Shown: positions 29,248 through 40,633 of the stretch, one piece after another | Position numbering within the stretch: position 1 is the first letter of the stretch | How the letters are laid out: each line of letters opens with the position of its first letter | NCBI GenBank assembly: GCA_001465935.1 | Contig: LNKV01000027.1 | Coordinates: 682,001-746,000 of the forward strand | Direction of reading: 5' to 3' | DNA from: Clarireedia homoeocarpa | Lineage: Eukaryota > Ascomycota > Leotiomycetes > Helotiales > Rutstroemiaceae | Length of the DNA: 64,000 nucleotides | Notes under the pieces: model-generated | What the model was told of the DNA's origin: nothing | Seen by the model: the letters and a program-made list of their open reading frames with translations, nothing else | The model's database searches: none | Made by a program: the position numbers and the translations under genes

Positions 29248-30550
29248 ATGGTAGAAAGTAGAGCGGGACAGATCGCTGCGGTGACATGGGCCATGATGGC
29301 CGTGTCAACCGTTGCGACCCTACTCAGAATTTACTGTCGTGGTTTCTTAATCAAAACATTTGGACCGGATGACTGGCTTGCGGCAATTGCTCAAGTAAAT
29401 TCATGATGACACTGCCTGACAAGTTTTTTACTGACTCTTATAGGGTCTTTTCATCGTTTTCTGCGCTTACGAACTTACCGGCGTTGGGTATGGGACCGGA
29501 CAACATTTGGTCAATATTCCTAGGGAAAACATCCCACATGCAATGCAGGTAAGATGCTTATAACCTCCTAGTGGAAAATGCTAATCAGCTTAGTCGTGGT
29601 GGTCGTGTGAGCCTCTTTACGTCCTGTGCGGTCTCTTCATTAAAGGCAGTGTCGGAATTTTCTTACTGCGGCTCTGCGTTCACAAATATCACAAGCTCAT
29701 CATCTGGACTGTTTTAATCGTTACTGAAGTTTACGGCGTGTACTTTTTCTTCGTGTTCGTTCTACAATGTCAACCAGTCTCATACTTCTGGAATCGATAC
29801 TATCAAGATGGGAGGGAGGGGAAATGCCTTCTTGGTGATCTCGTCACGCACTCGTTTCTTGGCTACGCTGCGATAAGTTGCTGGACGGATTGGACCTTCA
29901 GTATCCTTCCTATGTTCCTAGTCTGGGGCTTGCAAATGAACTTTAGGACTAAGTTATCAGTTGTGTGCGTTCTTGCTGCAGGTGTTCTGTAAGTTGATCC
30001 GAGTCCAGAATTTCATAGTTACTCAACGCTGATATTCTAAAGTGCATCGAGCGCAACCATCGTTCGTTTCCCCTACCTTCATACTCTTAACGACGTCAAT
30101 GATTTCCTTTATTCCACTTCCGATGTCGCTATCTGGTCCACGGTCGAAACCGGAATCGGTATCACCGCTTCTGCCGTTGCAACACTTCGCCCACTCCTCA
30201 ACAAGTTCTTCGGCGGCTCCACTGTCAACGAAAGTGAGGGCAACCGATACAAACACAGCGGCGCAAAGGGCGGCTACATAAAGAGCAACGGCAACGGCAC
30301 CACCGATGCATTCCAATTAAGCGAGAACTTGAACGTAGGCAAAACCGGCATCACGACAGTCATTGAACATGGCGAGAGCCAAACGGATCTCGAAAGAGGT
30401 ACCCATAGCAGACAGGACAACCGGTCGTCGGTTTCTGTCACGAGCAACAACAGTCAGTCAGAGTTGGCGAAGAAGCACCTTCATGATCAATTTGGGGACG
30501 CCGGCTGGAATGTAACGATCAAGCAGACGGTGGTGCAGAGTCATGGGTAA
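29248..30550 (+). CDS. PTH11-like rhodopsin-domain membrane protein (1)
   Basis: A seven-helix protein of the fungal rhodopsin-domain family that includes PTH11-type GPCR candidates. It is probably a plasma-membrane sensor; the ligand is unknown. Four exons (29248-29394, 29444-29548, 29594-29988, 30043-30550) give 384 aa and keep the frame. Family hallmarks: helix 1 followed by LRIYCRGFLIKTFGPDDWLAAIA, the extracellular GVGYGTGQH segment, LLRLCVHKYHKLIIW, FVLQCQPVSYFWNR, CWTDWTFSILPMFLVWGLQM, and STVETGIGITASAVATLRPLL at the end of the domain. The C-terminal 120 residues are a polar cytoplasmic tail rich in Ser, Asn and Gly, where signalling contacts would be expected. No signal peptide is needed for this type. 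Confidence 0.85.
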
Positions 30551-31611
30551 TTTTTTTTTTTTTTTCTGGGAAAATGGATATTAATGGATATTAATCGGTT
30601 TACGGCGTACGATTCTGAAAGAGCTTCGGTCGGCTAGCAAAGTAACCTTGGGAACTAGTAGGATCACCCGATTTTCAAAAGTCTTTGTGTGTAATTATAG
30701 GAAACATTTACATGTATTATTTAGAAGAGGGATGCGCTCTGATACAGACAGAGTCGCGACTAAATGAATTATATGGCTATGTATATATATGTATGCCACT
30801 CGCTCGAATCGAGCTTTTTTTTTCCTCATCAGTTGGATTAGTCCGGGTAGTTGATATCAATACAATGTCCCCCGCTCATTGTTGCATGACTAGTCTATTT
30901 CCTGGTGCTGAGCTACATTAACAACAAGCTACTATACTCGTGGGGTAGATGAGAGTACTGAGATACAATGGGATGACTTGGGGGGCATTCTCTCGCGGGG
31001 AACTGGTGACGACAATATTCACTTGGGTCTTGACGTCACTATGCCGTCATATCTACAGAGCGGGGGGTGGGGGCAAGGACGGAGGAAGACGGAAAGGTGC
31101 GCGTGCTGCTGCGCTTATCCCCCATGTGTGCACTAGAAGGAGCTGCGCGTGGCGGAGAGCGTCGTGTCAAGGCAATGCATGAATGGGATTGTACGAGTCA
31201 GTCAGTTGGGGACATGTGTGGTTCTTGTTTCCTTTCTTTATTTCAGTGTCCCCATATTTTTTTAGGATATGAGCGCGGGGCGCCCAGTGGGTTGGCTAGT
31301 AAAGGGTTTGGTTTGAGGAAGGCGGTGGGCTGGAATGGATGGATGGATGGGTGGGTGGGTATTTGCTTCTTGGTTGAGTGTAGTGCAGTGCAGTGCAGCT
31401 TTTGTGCACGAGAGGTCAGGTCAGGTCAGGGCATGCTGAGATGTGCCCGGCTCTACTCTGGCACTTACGTGGACTAAGTCTGACTGAGTCTGAGACTGGC
31501 CTGGCCTGGTCTGGTCTGGTGTGGTGAATATCGCAGTCCGTGGTGGAATATTTCTTTCTTTCTTTCATAAAATCTGGGAAGCTCTTACTGATGCACGGGG
31601 TCTTTGAGGGT
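30551..31611. other. Spacer, no gene seen
   Basis: This contains a T run just after the stop of the rhodopsin-domain gene, a GGAT/GGGT repeat near 31340-31360, GTGCA-type and GGTCA repeats near 31380-31425, and GGTCT repeats near 31500-31525. Open frames here are short and repeat-driven. Confidence 0.5.
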
Positions 31612-31619
31612 GGCAGGAG
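31612..31619. repeat. Target-site duplication GGCAGGAG, left copy
   Basis: Identical to 32508-32515 at the other end of the hAT-like element. Confidence 0.9.
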
Positions 31620-32507
31620 CAGAGTTAGGCACCCAGTGGAATTCACCCAGGAATTTTCTAGATATCCACCTAAGATTACTATCCAGAAGCGCTTCTAGGA
31701 ATAGGAATACTATCTAGAAAATCTGTGGAATATCCAGGATTTCCTGGGTAAAGATCTAATTTTGGCCTGATACAGCCGTTGTTGAGGCCTTATTTGGGTA
31801 TAGGAGTAGGCCGATCGATATACTAATTAGGAAAAAATGAGGATATACTTTTTTTTTAGAATTTCTATTCTAATATAATAATTTACAATAACAATCTTCT
31901 ATAATAAAGCTTCCTTTTGAGTAAGCTTTAGAGCTTCTGCTCGACGATTAAGTAATCTCTTATTAGCTTCCTGCTAATATTCTCTTGTTAATACTCTATC
32001 GATAGCCTCAATTGCTATTCTTTTCTCAGTCTCTTCTTTTTAGGAGGAAGATATATCTGTTTGGACCGATGATTAGATAGGGATTGAGTAGATATATAAG
32101 TAGTTACAGAAGGAAGTAATTCTCTAGTATATTTATTGGTTAGTGAAAGTAATAGTATATTAGCAAAAATCGATTTAGGTTAGGTACAATAAGGAGATAA
32201 TTGAAGCTTGTTGGAAAGTATTATTGTTAATCAAAAGTAAGGAAAAATAATAAAGAAAGATCTATTAGGTTCTTAGAATATTTAATCTTAAAAACTTTTA
32301 CAAATTGTTATCTGAAGTATATAGCAAGAAGTTAATTCAAACTAAGCTAGGTCTGCCTGAACTATATTTTAGTGTAATTATATAACAAATACCGAGGGTA
32401 TTCCGGATTATTCTACAAATTCCTGAATACTATCCAGCGGACCTAGGCTGGGTTGGAAGACTATTAGAGCTCGAAAAATCCTGGGTGGAATAGGATGCCC
32501 AACTCTG
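31620..32507. mobile_element. Non-autonomous hAT-like transposon (888 bp)
   Basis: The ends are imperfect terminal inverted repeats of roughly 35 bp. The left end begins CAGAGTTAGGCACCC and reaches TCACCCAGGAATTTTC; the right end, read inward on the other strand, begins CAGAGTTGGGCATCC and reaches CCACCCAGGATTTTTC. The element is flanked by an exact 8-bp direct repeat GGCAGGAG (31612-31619 and 32508-32515). An 8-bp target duplication with CAG-starting ends is diagnostic of the hAT superfamily. The interior is strongly AT-rich with no intact open frame. One minus-strand stretch (about 31860-32050) reads as Lys/Glu/Arg-rich sequence broken by TAG codons, which may be a mutated coding remnant, but I cannot assign it. 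Confidence 0.85.
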
Positions 32508-32515
32508 GGCAGGAG
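32508..32515. repeat. Target-site duplication GGCAGGAG, right copy
   Basis: Identical to 31612-31619. Confidence 0.9.
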
Positions 32516-32772
32516 AGGTTGTTGGTTTCTGATGTTTTCGTTTCCTTACGCCCCTTTACTACACAGTCAGTCTGGACTGGACAGACGGAATTGGGCAGAT
32601 TATCTTGCTCGTCGGTGTGATCCGATTTCTATTTCGCTCCCTGTTCGCACTCACCTATATTCATATCCACAACCAATCAGCCAAGCTATATTTATCCAAG
32701 AAATCATTTTTCATTTTGGTGGTGCAGTCTGTGTCCTCCTGTTAGTATGCTAAAGTAGAAATCTCTGGATAT

Positions 32773-34320
32773 CTATTTTCCGTAGAAACGGTCAAGGATA
32801 CAATTAAGACTCTTATCATCGAGCCAATCTTCCATGCCGTCAGTACTAATAGCATCGTCCACCTCAGTATCAGCGGTGTCTATTTCAAGTATAGGCACAT
32901 CATCATCCACCTCGGTATCAGCGGTGTCTATTCCAAGCATAGGCACATCATCGTCCACCTCGGTATCAGCGGTGTCTATTCCAAGCATAAGCACATCATC
33001 GTCCATCACCGGCTCATACGCCGCTGGCGTAGCCAGTGATATCTTGAGAACATTATCCGAAATCGGTAACCGATCCTTGAATCTATTCCAGTAGAAGTCA
33101 GCCTGTTCATCCAGGCAAATCTCTCTCAGAAACCAGAAAAGGGCGACCTGTCTAGCCCAACTCTTGACCGCGTCTTGGCTGCCCAAGTTGCCAGGAGCGA
33201 GATGGCGGCTAGCGCTGTGCTCAATCCTGGCCTTGAGATTCATATGTCTCTGAAGATGTCCTTTTATTTGGGAGATTCTAGGGCATACTATGGCGTACTT
33301 AGTCACTTGCGTACAGACTTTGGTCCAATTAGCCACCCGCTCAGGGTCCAGCGTCGCTTCGTGATGTCGGAAGCCCATGGTGAGGTTGGAGTTGAATGTA
33401 TTATCTGACTTCTTGCTAAAAGGCCAATCATAGGATGGAACTCTGGGATGGGGGAGATTGTTAGCATCAGGAGAAGGGGTCACCAATTCATAGAGCGTTT
33501 TGAAATCCCGTGCTTTGAAAATAATTTCTAAGCGCTGCGCCTCGGAGAGTGGTGCGGAGAGTGGTTTAGATCTCGGCAAGGTGTGTATCTTTTGCGTGCT
33601 GGGATGGTCATTCGTGAGCTGACACTCGTAGATATCTCCAAAGGACAGGTCACTTGTGCAATCAGTGCCTTTGAGTACACTAAGTGGTGCACACTCACGC
33701 AAGGTCATCCTAAATGGATCCACGCAAGAAGCCTCACCATCAATATAGCCTACCTCATTTGTCACTCGACCCTCTTGCTGAATGGCATTTAGCTCAGGCT
33801 CCAGGGCCCAGATAGTAGCAATCAGCTTGGCCAGGTGCGTTTTGCAATAGTGAGTGTTACGATGTGGAGTCTTGACCCCTACGTAGACATGGAACTGACA
33901 GCATGGTTCGAAATGAACATCGAAATTGGTTGAGATCGTTTTACACACCGCTTTCACGAAGTTAAAAGCATGTTCAGTACCTGAATTAATGTTTTCTATG
34001 TGAAGCACCACGGGGTGATACACAAAGCCCTCTATTGGATTGGCTGGAACCATTGCGGGACGGGAATGGTCTCTCGTGCCCGAGACGGATATTTTGATCT
34101 TTTCCGAATCTATGAAGTCCTTGAAGTTGCGAAATTGGGTCAATAATGTCATGAGATAGTGCATAATCTTTTCAAGAAACCAAGCATGGGGTATGAACTT
34201 ATCTTCAAACGTTTTCGCCATGAACTCCATGGTAATCCCAAATGAAAGTGGTCGGTAGTCCATTGCAAATAGACCGCTGTCCGAGTTCCGCCCTGCCTGA
34301 GTGTCTGGTGTCATATTCAA
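32773..34320 (-). CDS. Divergent amidoligase-like protein with acidic repeats
   Basis: A single-exon frame of 515 aa (an ATG two codons in is equally possible). Residues about 25-240 resemble the fungal putative amidoligase family (ATP-dependent carboxylate-amine ligase fold): LSFGITMEF near the N-terminus, then CCQFHVYVGV and HLAKLIATIWALEPELNAI. In usual members the first motif is FGxExE and the second HVHVG. Here the first Glu is Thr and the second His is Tyr, so catalytic activity is doubtful. The C-terminus has three consecutive 16-residue repeats (about residues 440-487; DNA 32860-33003), each DDDVxxLxIDTADTEV. The acidic-flanked hydrophobic core VLML/VPML/VPIL resembles SUMO-interacting motifs. 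The middle (about 240-430) matches nothing I know. The gene lies just beyond the hAT-like element. The family call is moderate. Confidence 0.6.
   Translation of the reverse strand: MNMTPDTQAGRNSDSGLFAMDYRPLSFGITMEFMAKTFEDKFIPHAWFLEKIMHYLMTLLTQFRNFKDFIDSEKIKISVSGTRDHSRPAMVPANPIEGFVYHPVVLHIENINSGTEHAFNFVKAVCKTISTNFDVHFEPCCQFHVYVGVKTPHRNTHYCKTHLAKLIATIWALEPELNAIQQEGRVTNEVGYIDGEASCVDPFRMTLRECAPLSVLKGTDCTSDLSFGDIYECQLTNDHPSTQKIHTLPRSKPLSAPLSEAQRLEIIFKARDFKTLYELVTPSPDANNLPHPRVPSYDWPFSKKSDNTFNSNLTMGFRHHEATLDPERVANWTKVCTQVTKYAIVCPRISQIKGHLQRHMNLKARIEHSASRHLAPGNLGSQDAVKSWARQVALFWFLREICLDEQADFYWNRFKDRLPISDNVLKISLATPAAYEPVMDDDVLMLGIDTADTEVDDDVPMLGIDTADTEVDDDVPILEIDTADTEVDDAISTDGMEDWLDDKSLNCILDRFYGK
32860..33003 (-). 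repeat. Three 48-bp tandem repeats within the coding sequence
   Basis: Three in-frame 48-bp units encode the 16-residue acidic repeat at the C-terminus of the amidoligase-like protein. The copies are nearly identical, so the expansion is recent. Confidence 0.92.
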
Positions 34321-36377
34321 TGATGGATATTTGCCACTACTAAGTAATGTGACCTTGTATATTTCCAGGATGACAGCTACTCTGTAGTGTCACTTGATTT
34401 GGATGACAATACAAGAATCTTCTGTGAATGAAGTTGCGAAACAAGGGCGCGCGAGACAAGGGTGCGCGAGACAAAGAACAACGATGAAGGAACAACCTAG
34501 CAACCTGGAGAAGCAGGATATTTCTCTGTTTATGATAATGACAACCGCGCATTGTTCAGGTTCTGGATGAGAGCGTGCTCAATCAAAGAAATACCTGCTG
34601 TTTTGTTTCAGAGGCACTACAATAAAGCTTTGTTAAACACTTCCTTTGAACCAGCTGAACCGCAGTGTTCTGCTGAGAAGATTTTGATGGTGCATAGGGA
34701 ACTAACTCACTTGCTCTCTCAATAATTCTGCAGTATTTGTTTTATCTTATCAAATCGCCTCCATCCCATCTGAAAGTCGTTCCATCGCGAAAATGTATTC
34801 CATGGAGTATGATTATGCTTGCTTACAGAATTTCCCCGACAAACCCTACGTGCATATGTGTTATCACTCAATATGAGATGATAACCCAGAACGCTTTGTT
34901 TGGCTCGAGTCTATATCTAGTGGTTAACAATTCATCCATAATGTAGGAGTTGTATTAAGAAATGTTTGTGGAAAGTGGGAGAGTCGATCTTTTCGAGCGG
35001 GGCGCAGAAAATACATATGGGAGGGAGAGAACGATACCGGCAGGCCATGCACTAGCAGATTTGAGAAAGATCCGGTGGGGGGCGGGGGGAGGGCTGTTGA
35101 AAGTCTTCCGAACGATTCTTTGATGGAAATGCAGAGGATGTATGGAAAGTGTTGGAAATAAGGTTGTAATAGGGTAGTGGGGGCACTATAGTGGTGAGGC
35201 CGGCATATGTTTACTGTATTCCGAGACGTATCAAACACGCTGACACACCCGCTAACATGCCGGTTACAGAGGCTGTAAGAGCCTACAGCTATAGGCCCAC
35301 AGTACCTGTAACAAGAGCCCTGAGAAGCACTTATATAAGGAGTCCTTCCCACTGTAGATAGCCCAGTAGATTTTAGAACAGCAGTCGAATCAATCAAGTT
35401 ACCATCCTTTTAACTTTCAAGTCCCTTCAAGCCTACAGGTACCATTCTACGAGTCAACCTGCTGTAACCCTCAACACTTTGATGGAAATGTAGAGGGTGT
35501 ATGGAAAGGAAGCATAGAAAGGGTGATGAGGATTAGAGTAGGACCTCATCGAAATCGCGTTGTCGAAAGAATATGGGAGGGATGTATCGCAGGCTGCTGC
35601 TACGACGAAATATTTCGGAAGACCTTGACGGGGTATTATACCAGAACAGACTGAATTGGTTGACTCAAAGAGAACTCAAAGAAGCGTGTCGGAGTGGCCT
35701 TCTGAAGTTTATGTCTTGAACATTCTCCCTGCAAGATGCATCCAAAATGAACTGCAACATAAACCTGTCGTTAGAAAGACGCCTTTTGATGATAAACGGT
35801 TCGAGCACTTGCTAGAATGAAACCTCTAGAACTATAAAAATCACAGGGCAGCAAGATCTGTCGTGTATTCTCAGGATCTAAAGACACCTGCAGCTAGCAT
35901 ACGTTGGTAATGCCTGGGAACACCCTCAGCTGAATGAGCTGAGAACAACAGTGAAATTCTGTCATCCATATGTCGTGGGATGATAGGTCTTTAGCATGCA
36001 GGATGTCGAAAATGCTTTGATTTTTGCGTGGAGCCGAGTCGCATGGGCTGTTAAGGAGTAATGTGTTCGATCAAACTTCCTGGATATGATAAACTGGGAG
36101 CAATCTCTCCTTTTCTATTGTGCTTTCATTCAATAATGAATGGGGTTAGGCGGGCAAGTGCGACGGCAAATCGCTGCGGCAATGAACTTCCGACGGCATA
36201 TTGGGCCAAAACCAATACCGCGCCCCACTCAGCCGGTTATGGGTTGATATATCTTTTTCTTGGACGCAATTTTGTTTCTATATCTCTTTCGTTGGTTGTC
36301 ACAGTTCATATTTACTTTCTTTTCGATTTGAGTCGAGATAAATTCATACCGAAGCTGCCGAATTCACCTTCTCGAAG
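34321..36377. other. 2-kb spacer, no gene supported
   Basis: The longest frame (34924-35397, minus) has no family resemblance. A short duplicated segment, TTTGATGGAAATG followed by AGRGTGTATGGAAAG-like sequence, occurs at 35119-35149 and 35478-35508 as direct repeats about 360 bp apart. A pair of GCGCGAGACAAG units lies near 34447-34475. Confidence 0.5.
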
Positions 36378-37663
36378 ATGTCCGAGAACACCAAATTTCG
36401 AATCGCTATCGTGGGATCTGGTCCTATTGGAAAACTCCTGCTTGGTTCCGTAACTCCCCATCCAAGGATCGAGTATACACAATTCGAGGCTGAAACGTTA
36501 CCTCTCCGTCCATCTTTTGGCTATGGAATTGGCCCTCAAACCCTCGCGACGACAAAAAGGCTCAATCCTACAATTGGCAAGGAGCTATATGATCAATGCT
36601 TAATCGATCCAGTATGGATGAAATTCTACCATGGCAGCGAGGAAGATAACCATTTGCATACCATAGCGGTACCCGATGGAGAGGTCTTCGGAAGGATTGG
36701 GCGCGAGGAGCTTCTAGTTCTGCTTGATGAGCACTGCCCTAGGGATACCCCAACCCAGTATGGGAAAAAATTGAAGTCCGTAGTCAAACAGGACGGTGAA
36801 TTGAAACTCCAGTTCGAGGACGGGTTCGAGGATCACGCGAGTGCTGTATGGGCTTGTGATGGAATGAACTCTCTGTGCAGGAAACTCATACAAGGCAAGA
36901 ATTACAACCCGGCAGAATATTCAGGGCATGTTGCATTCAGGGGAAAGGTCGATAGCCAGAAAGTTAGAGATGCCGTGGGAAAGCATTTCGCAACGGATAC
37001 TACCATGTTCCTTGGAGTTAAAGGATGGCACGTGTTGATGTTCCCTATTGCTGGTGGTAAGTACGTCAACATTGCTGCATTTGCGATGGAAAAGGTGCAA
37101 AAGAAGCGGGGAAGGAATTATGTGACTCCTACTGAGGAGTTATTGTCTTACTTTCCCGGGGCAAATTCGAAGGTCCGAAAACTTCTCACGGTTCGTGCCC
37201 TGGGTTTCACCGTGATTATGTTTCGATACTAACAACACAACAGCTACTCAATGAACAGTCAGGAGGTTGCGTATGTCTTGAATTAACCCACGTACAAACC
37301 CTGGGGACTTTCTACAATGAAGATCTTAGCATGACAAGTTTCGGTGATGCTGCAAACGGAATGCTGCCACATATCGCTGGGTCAATGTCAACAGGCTGTA
37401 TAGGGGCCACGACATTTTTACACGAGCAGTTGAATCCTCGGATCCAGGGGCTGGGCCCAGATGCAAGCAATGCTGAGATTGCCTCAGTGCTCAAAGAAGC
37501 TTCTATTGCATACGAGCAAAAACACAGGCCGTTAGCACAAAAGCTTGTCGACTATTCACGAGAGCAGGGCTTCATTTTTAGTGGAGGCGTATTGGATGAA
37601 GATGAATTATCTGAAAGGCCAAAATTTCTCTGGAAAGCTGATTCCTACAGTTCTACTACTTGA
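36378..37663 (+). CDS. FAD-dependent monooxygenase (salicylate hydroxylase-like)
   Basis: This is a class A flavin hydroxylase that uses NAD(P)H and O2, usually on aromatic acids or in secondary metabolism. Two exons (36378-37190, 37244-37663) give 410 aa. The 53-nt intron (donor GTTCGT) has an ACTAAC branch site. Motifs in order: Rossmann GxGxxG in IAIVGSGPIGKLL (about residues 8-20), the DG motif in CDGMNSLCRK, and the FAD-ribityl GD motif in FGDAANGMLPHIAGSMSTG. The stretch between exon 2's start and FYNEDLSM is shorter and less family-like than usual. A second intron with a GTATGT donor is conceivable there but gives no better protein. No membrane segment is seen. The substrate cannot be told from sequence. 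Confidence 0.85.
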
Positions 37664-39193
37664 GACGAAAATTTGTCGCATGGATTTAGCGACGCCCGCG
37701 TTAAATTAAAATACCGAATGGAACTCGCGCTCCCCATCCGTTCACATTAGTACTACTTGTAGATACCGTTAGTACTACTTGTAGATATACTTTCAATAGC
37801 CCGGTTGCACGCATATCTACTACACACACAAAGTATAAAGCCCCGTGATTGCCTTCCTTGATTGGCTCCGCGGCGGCGGCCTTCATGGTTAGTATTTGGC
37901 GGGCATTTGAGGATTAAGGACACTAGGGCCGGGAAGCGGCATCGACAAGGAACCTGACAGTGCTCTAATGCCAAAGATCCATTGCTTAACTCAGTCCAGG
38001 CCCGTTAAGCTTCTGCCCTACTACTTTGGTTGATGGCCAAATCAAACCAAACACTGGGTCCTGTATCATTTCTAAGTAGGATTTAATACTATTTGGGTGT
38101 AAGACCCCACATTTGCCCATAACGCTACTGTGTTAAGCATAGACGGTTCCTGGACCGAGTGTTTGGATCTATTTGGATCTATTTGGCCCGTAACTGAAGT
38201 AGGATAAAGATCTCTGGTTGATCATTTCATACTCCATTGGCGTTACACGAGGTGGATCTTATGCCTGAGATCGGTTAGAACTACTCAAGTGGGCGTACCA
38301 TCGTCGGCAGCTCCCGGCTATGGAGTCAAGAATGAGGGGTTTCATCTCTGACATCACACCTCGATATGTTCTTTGAACACACGAACGTCCGTGAGAAAAC
38401 GTCAGGAGAGTCGAAGTTTGTATAGGCACTCAATCCGACGGGGCTGGGATAAGCCGTATCATCCCACAACACTTGAGATGCAAGCAATGAAAAGAGCCAG
38501 CAGAATATGCTTAAGCTTCTGCTTTGTTACCGAACCTTTGTACGCATACGAAAGAATCGTATCATAAGGAGGATATGGCGAATACGGCATCCGAATACGG
38601 GGCCCAAGTACGGGGTCCAAGTAGCAAGAAGTCTCTCTTGGGACCAGACAGACGGTGAAGGTATCGTCGTGAGCTATACAGTTATGATCCGCTGTAGAAC
38701 ATGTGTCGAGTTATCAGCCGCAAGTCTGGGGTTTCAAACCTCCTGGCTCAAAATAAAACTGGGGTACGTATGGCTGGGAGGATTTTGGGTGTCAGTAATC
38801 AGTACTGTAGCGACGGAAGGGTCGTTAAGAGAACTACTGGTTGAAGTTTAGTGGTGGATGAAGCTTGGGGTTCTGTTCCATGAGTTCCCTGTGTCTGGCT
38901 CAACGTCGTGTAGACGAGATACTGAGTACCTCGTTATTACCAGCTCCTCATTTTGCAGCAGAGCCATTTGAACCCTGGAATTATCAAGATTGCAGTGCGA
39001 GCAAATCCGTTGCCAAGTACAGTACTTTTGTCCATGATACAAAACATGCAACCTCTGGAGCCCAGTATAACATTCAAAGCTTGTCCCCGCAGTGCGTTAT
39101 ATCTACTGGCATCGCATCGCATTGTCAGGAAAATACTCATGCTGCTCGGTGCTCTTCTGCTGATTATTATCTCTTTCACCGAAGCTCCCCACG
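37664..39193. other. 1.5-kb spacer, no gene seen
   Basis: A duplicated 20-mer of the type GTTAGTACTACTTGTAGATA lies in tandem near 37745-37790. No open frame has family resemblance. Confidence 0.5.
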
Positions 39194-40633
39194 ATGTCCT
39201 CAAGAAGCGTATCCACCAGCCCTCCGACTTCGAGTAACCCTCGTGGGATGGTAGTTGTTGCAGGGGCTACTACGTCGCTGGCTTTCGTCGTGCTTTTCGT
39301 GTGTTTGCGAATATGGGGACGGTATCGATACAATAATTTACCCGGAACTTCGGCTTCTCAGTGTGGGGAGCCGCAATTTTGGGTTATGCTATCGGACTTG
39401 ACAATCCTCCTCTCATCCGTATGTCCTGCCGAGAACTTAATCTTGGACTTTCTGATACTCTACATAGGTGGTCGCTGTTGTTCTAGCGGTCCTTATTTGT
39501 GTTTGTAAGATTTCCAAAGATGTCGTACGGCTCGAAAATTAGCTGATATGACTTAGCGGTAGAATGGGGGTTTGGACATCATACCAAGCAGCTGAGCGTC
39601 ACGCAAGCCAACATGTCACTTGAGGTTTGTTTTGCTAGACGTTCCGAGGTAATGATCAATGCTCTAATCGTATATAGATGTTCTTTCTCTATCAAATTAT
39701 CTACAAATTTGGAGCTGGTATCTCGAAGATTGCGACCTGTCTGCTTTTATTGGCCATTTCGATTCCCCAGATGAAATGGTTCAACCGGACCTGCAAGGGA
39801 CTAATCCTGTACATCTTAGGTTATAGTATTAGCTGTTCCATTGTCACCGTCTTCCAATGCGGAACTCAAGTGCAGAGTAATTGGGTTCACACTGACGATC
39901 AGAGTCACTGCTTCTACAAACCACCTTTCTGGTACGCCCACGCCGGCTTGAATATTTCCACTAGTATTGTTATCGCGGCTTTACCATGGTGGTTGTTCTA
40001 TTACATTACATACAAGAGAAAGGTTACCATAGGTTTGATCATGAGCGTACTGGCTATCGCGTAAGTTTTCCTCTGTGGTAGAAAAGACATGCAAGTCTAA
40101 ATTGCACACAGCGAAATTGCTTTCGGATGCGTACGCCTAAAGGGGCTCTACCGGTCTGCCCATTCTCTGTCCGATCTAACTTGTGAGTTATTTCCTTCCA
40201 TCTCGCCGTTTTGTTTACAATCAGTCCAAACGATGATCCTAATTCGAAATTTTGCAAAGACGGGGCCACCACCGGTCTCTTAGTCTCCCAACTCGAAGTC
40301 AATTTTGGCATAATCTCTGCATGCATTCCCACGGTCTTAAAATTGATCGAAGATGCCAGCAAGCGAGTCTTCGGCCTCAGCTTTGGTGGTGCAAGTCACG
40401 ACCCCGCACCATATTCGCATTCACGATCTCGAGAACTTGCGCCAACTGGTAGCGATCTAGCTATCAAAGACAAGCCCAAACCCCGGTCACCATACGAAAG
40501 ATATGGAGACGAAGATCTGGAGATGGATTCAATACACTCAGGGAACAGCAGGGAGAACATTGTACGAGACGATAAGATCCCCGAGCAACAGATCAAGGTC
40601 GAGCAAATATATATTGTGGAGGGGGGAGGATGA
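39194..40633 (+). CDS. PTH11-like rhodopsin-domain membrane protein (2)
   Basis: The second seven-helix rhodopsin-domain protein. Six exons (39194-39418, 39468-39504, 39557-39624, 39678-40060, 40112-40186, 40225-40633) give 398 aa. Hallmarks are helix 1 (VVVAGATTSLAFVVLFVCLR), VEWGFGHHTKQLS, MFFLYQIIYKFGAGISKIATCLLLL, VFQCGTQVQSNW, WYAHAGLNISTSIVIAALPWWL, VRLKGLYRSAHSLSDLT and LEVNFGIISACIPTVL. The tail is polar and acidic. The fifth splice is odd. A consensus donor GTGAGT at 40183 would shift the frame and stop 17 codons later, whereas a weak donor GTTATT at 40187 keeps the conserved end of the domain in frame. I use the weak one. If the strong donor is used the protein loses helix 7 and the tail. 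Confidence 0.75.

Noticed and set aside
32834..33094. Ser/Val-rich plus-strand frame with tandem repeats
   Set aside because: It is the antisense reading of the acidic repeats of the amidoligase-like gene. The minus-strand frame is far longer.
34924..35397. 157-residue minus-strand frame
   Set aside because: No family resemblance, coding bias or splice partners. A TATATAA-like run nearby is not enough to call a gene.
37244..37330. A second intron in the FAD monooxygenase with GTATGT donor (37272)
   Set aside because: The available acceptors would remove or disrupt FYNEDLSM, which precedes the conserved FGDAAN segment, while the unspliced frame is open and keeps it.
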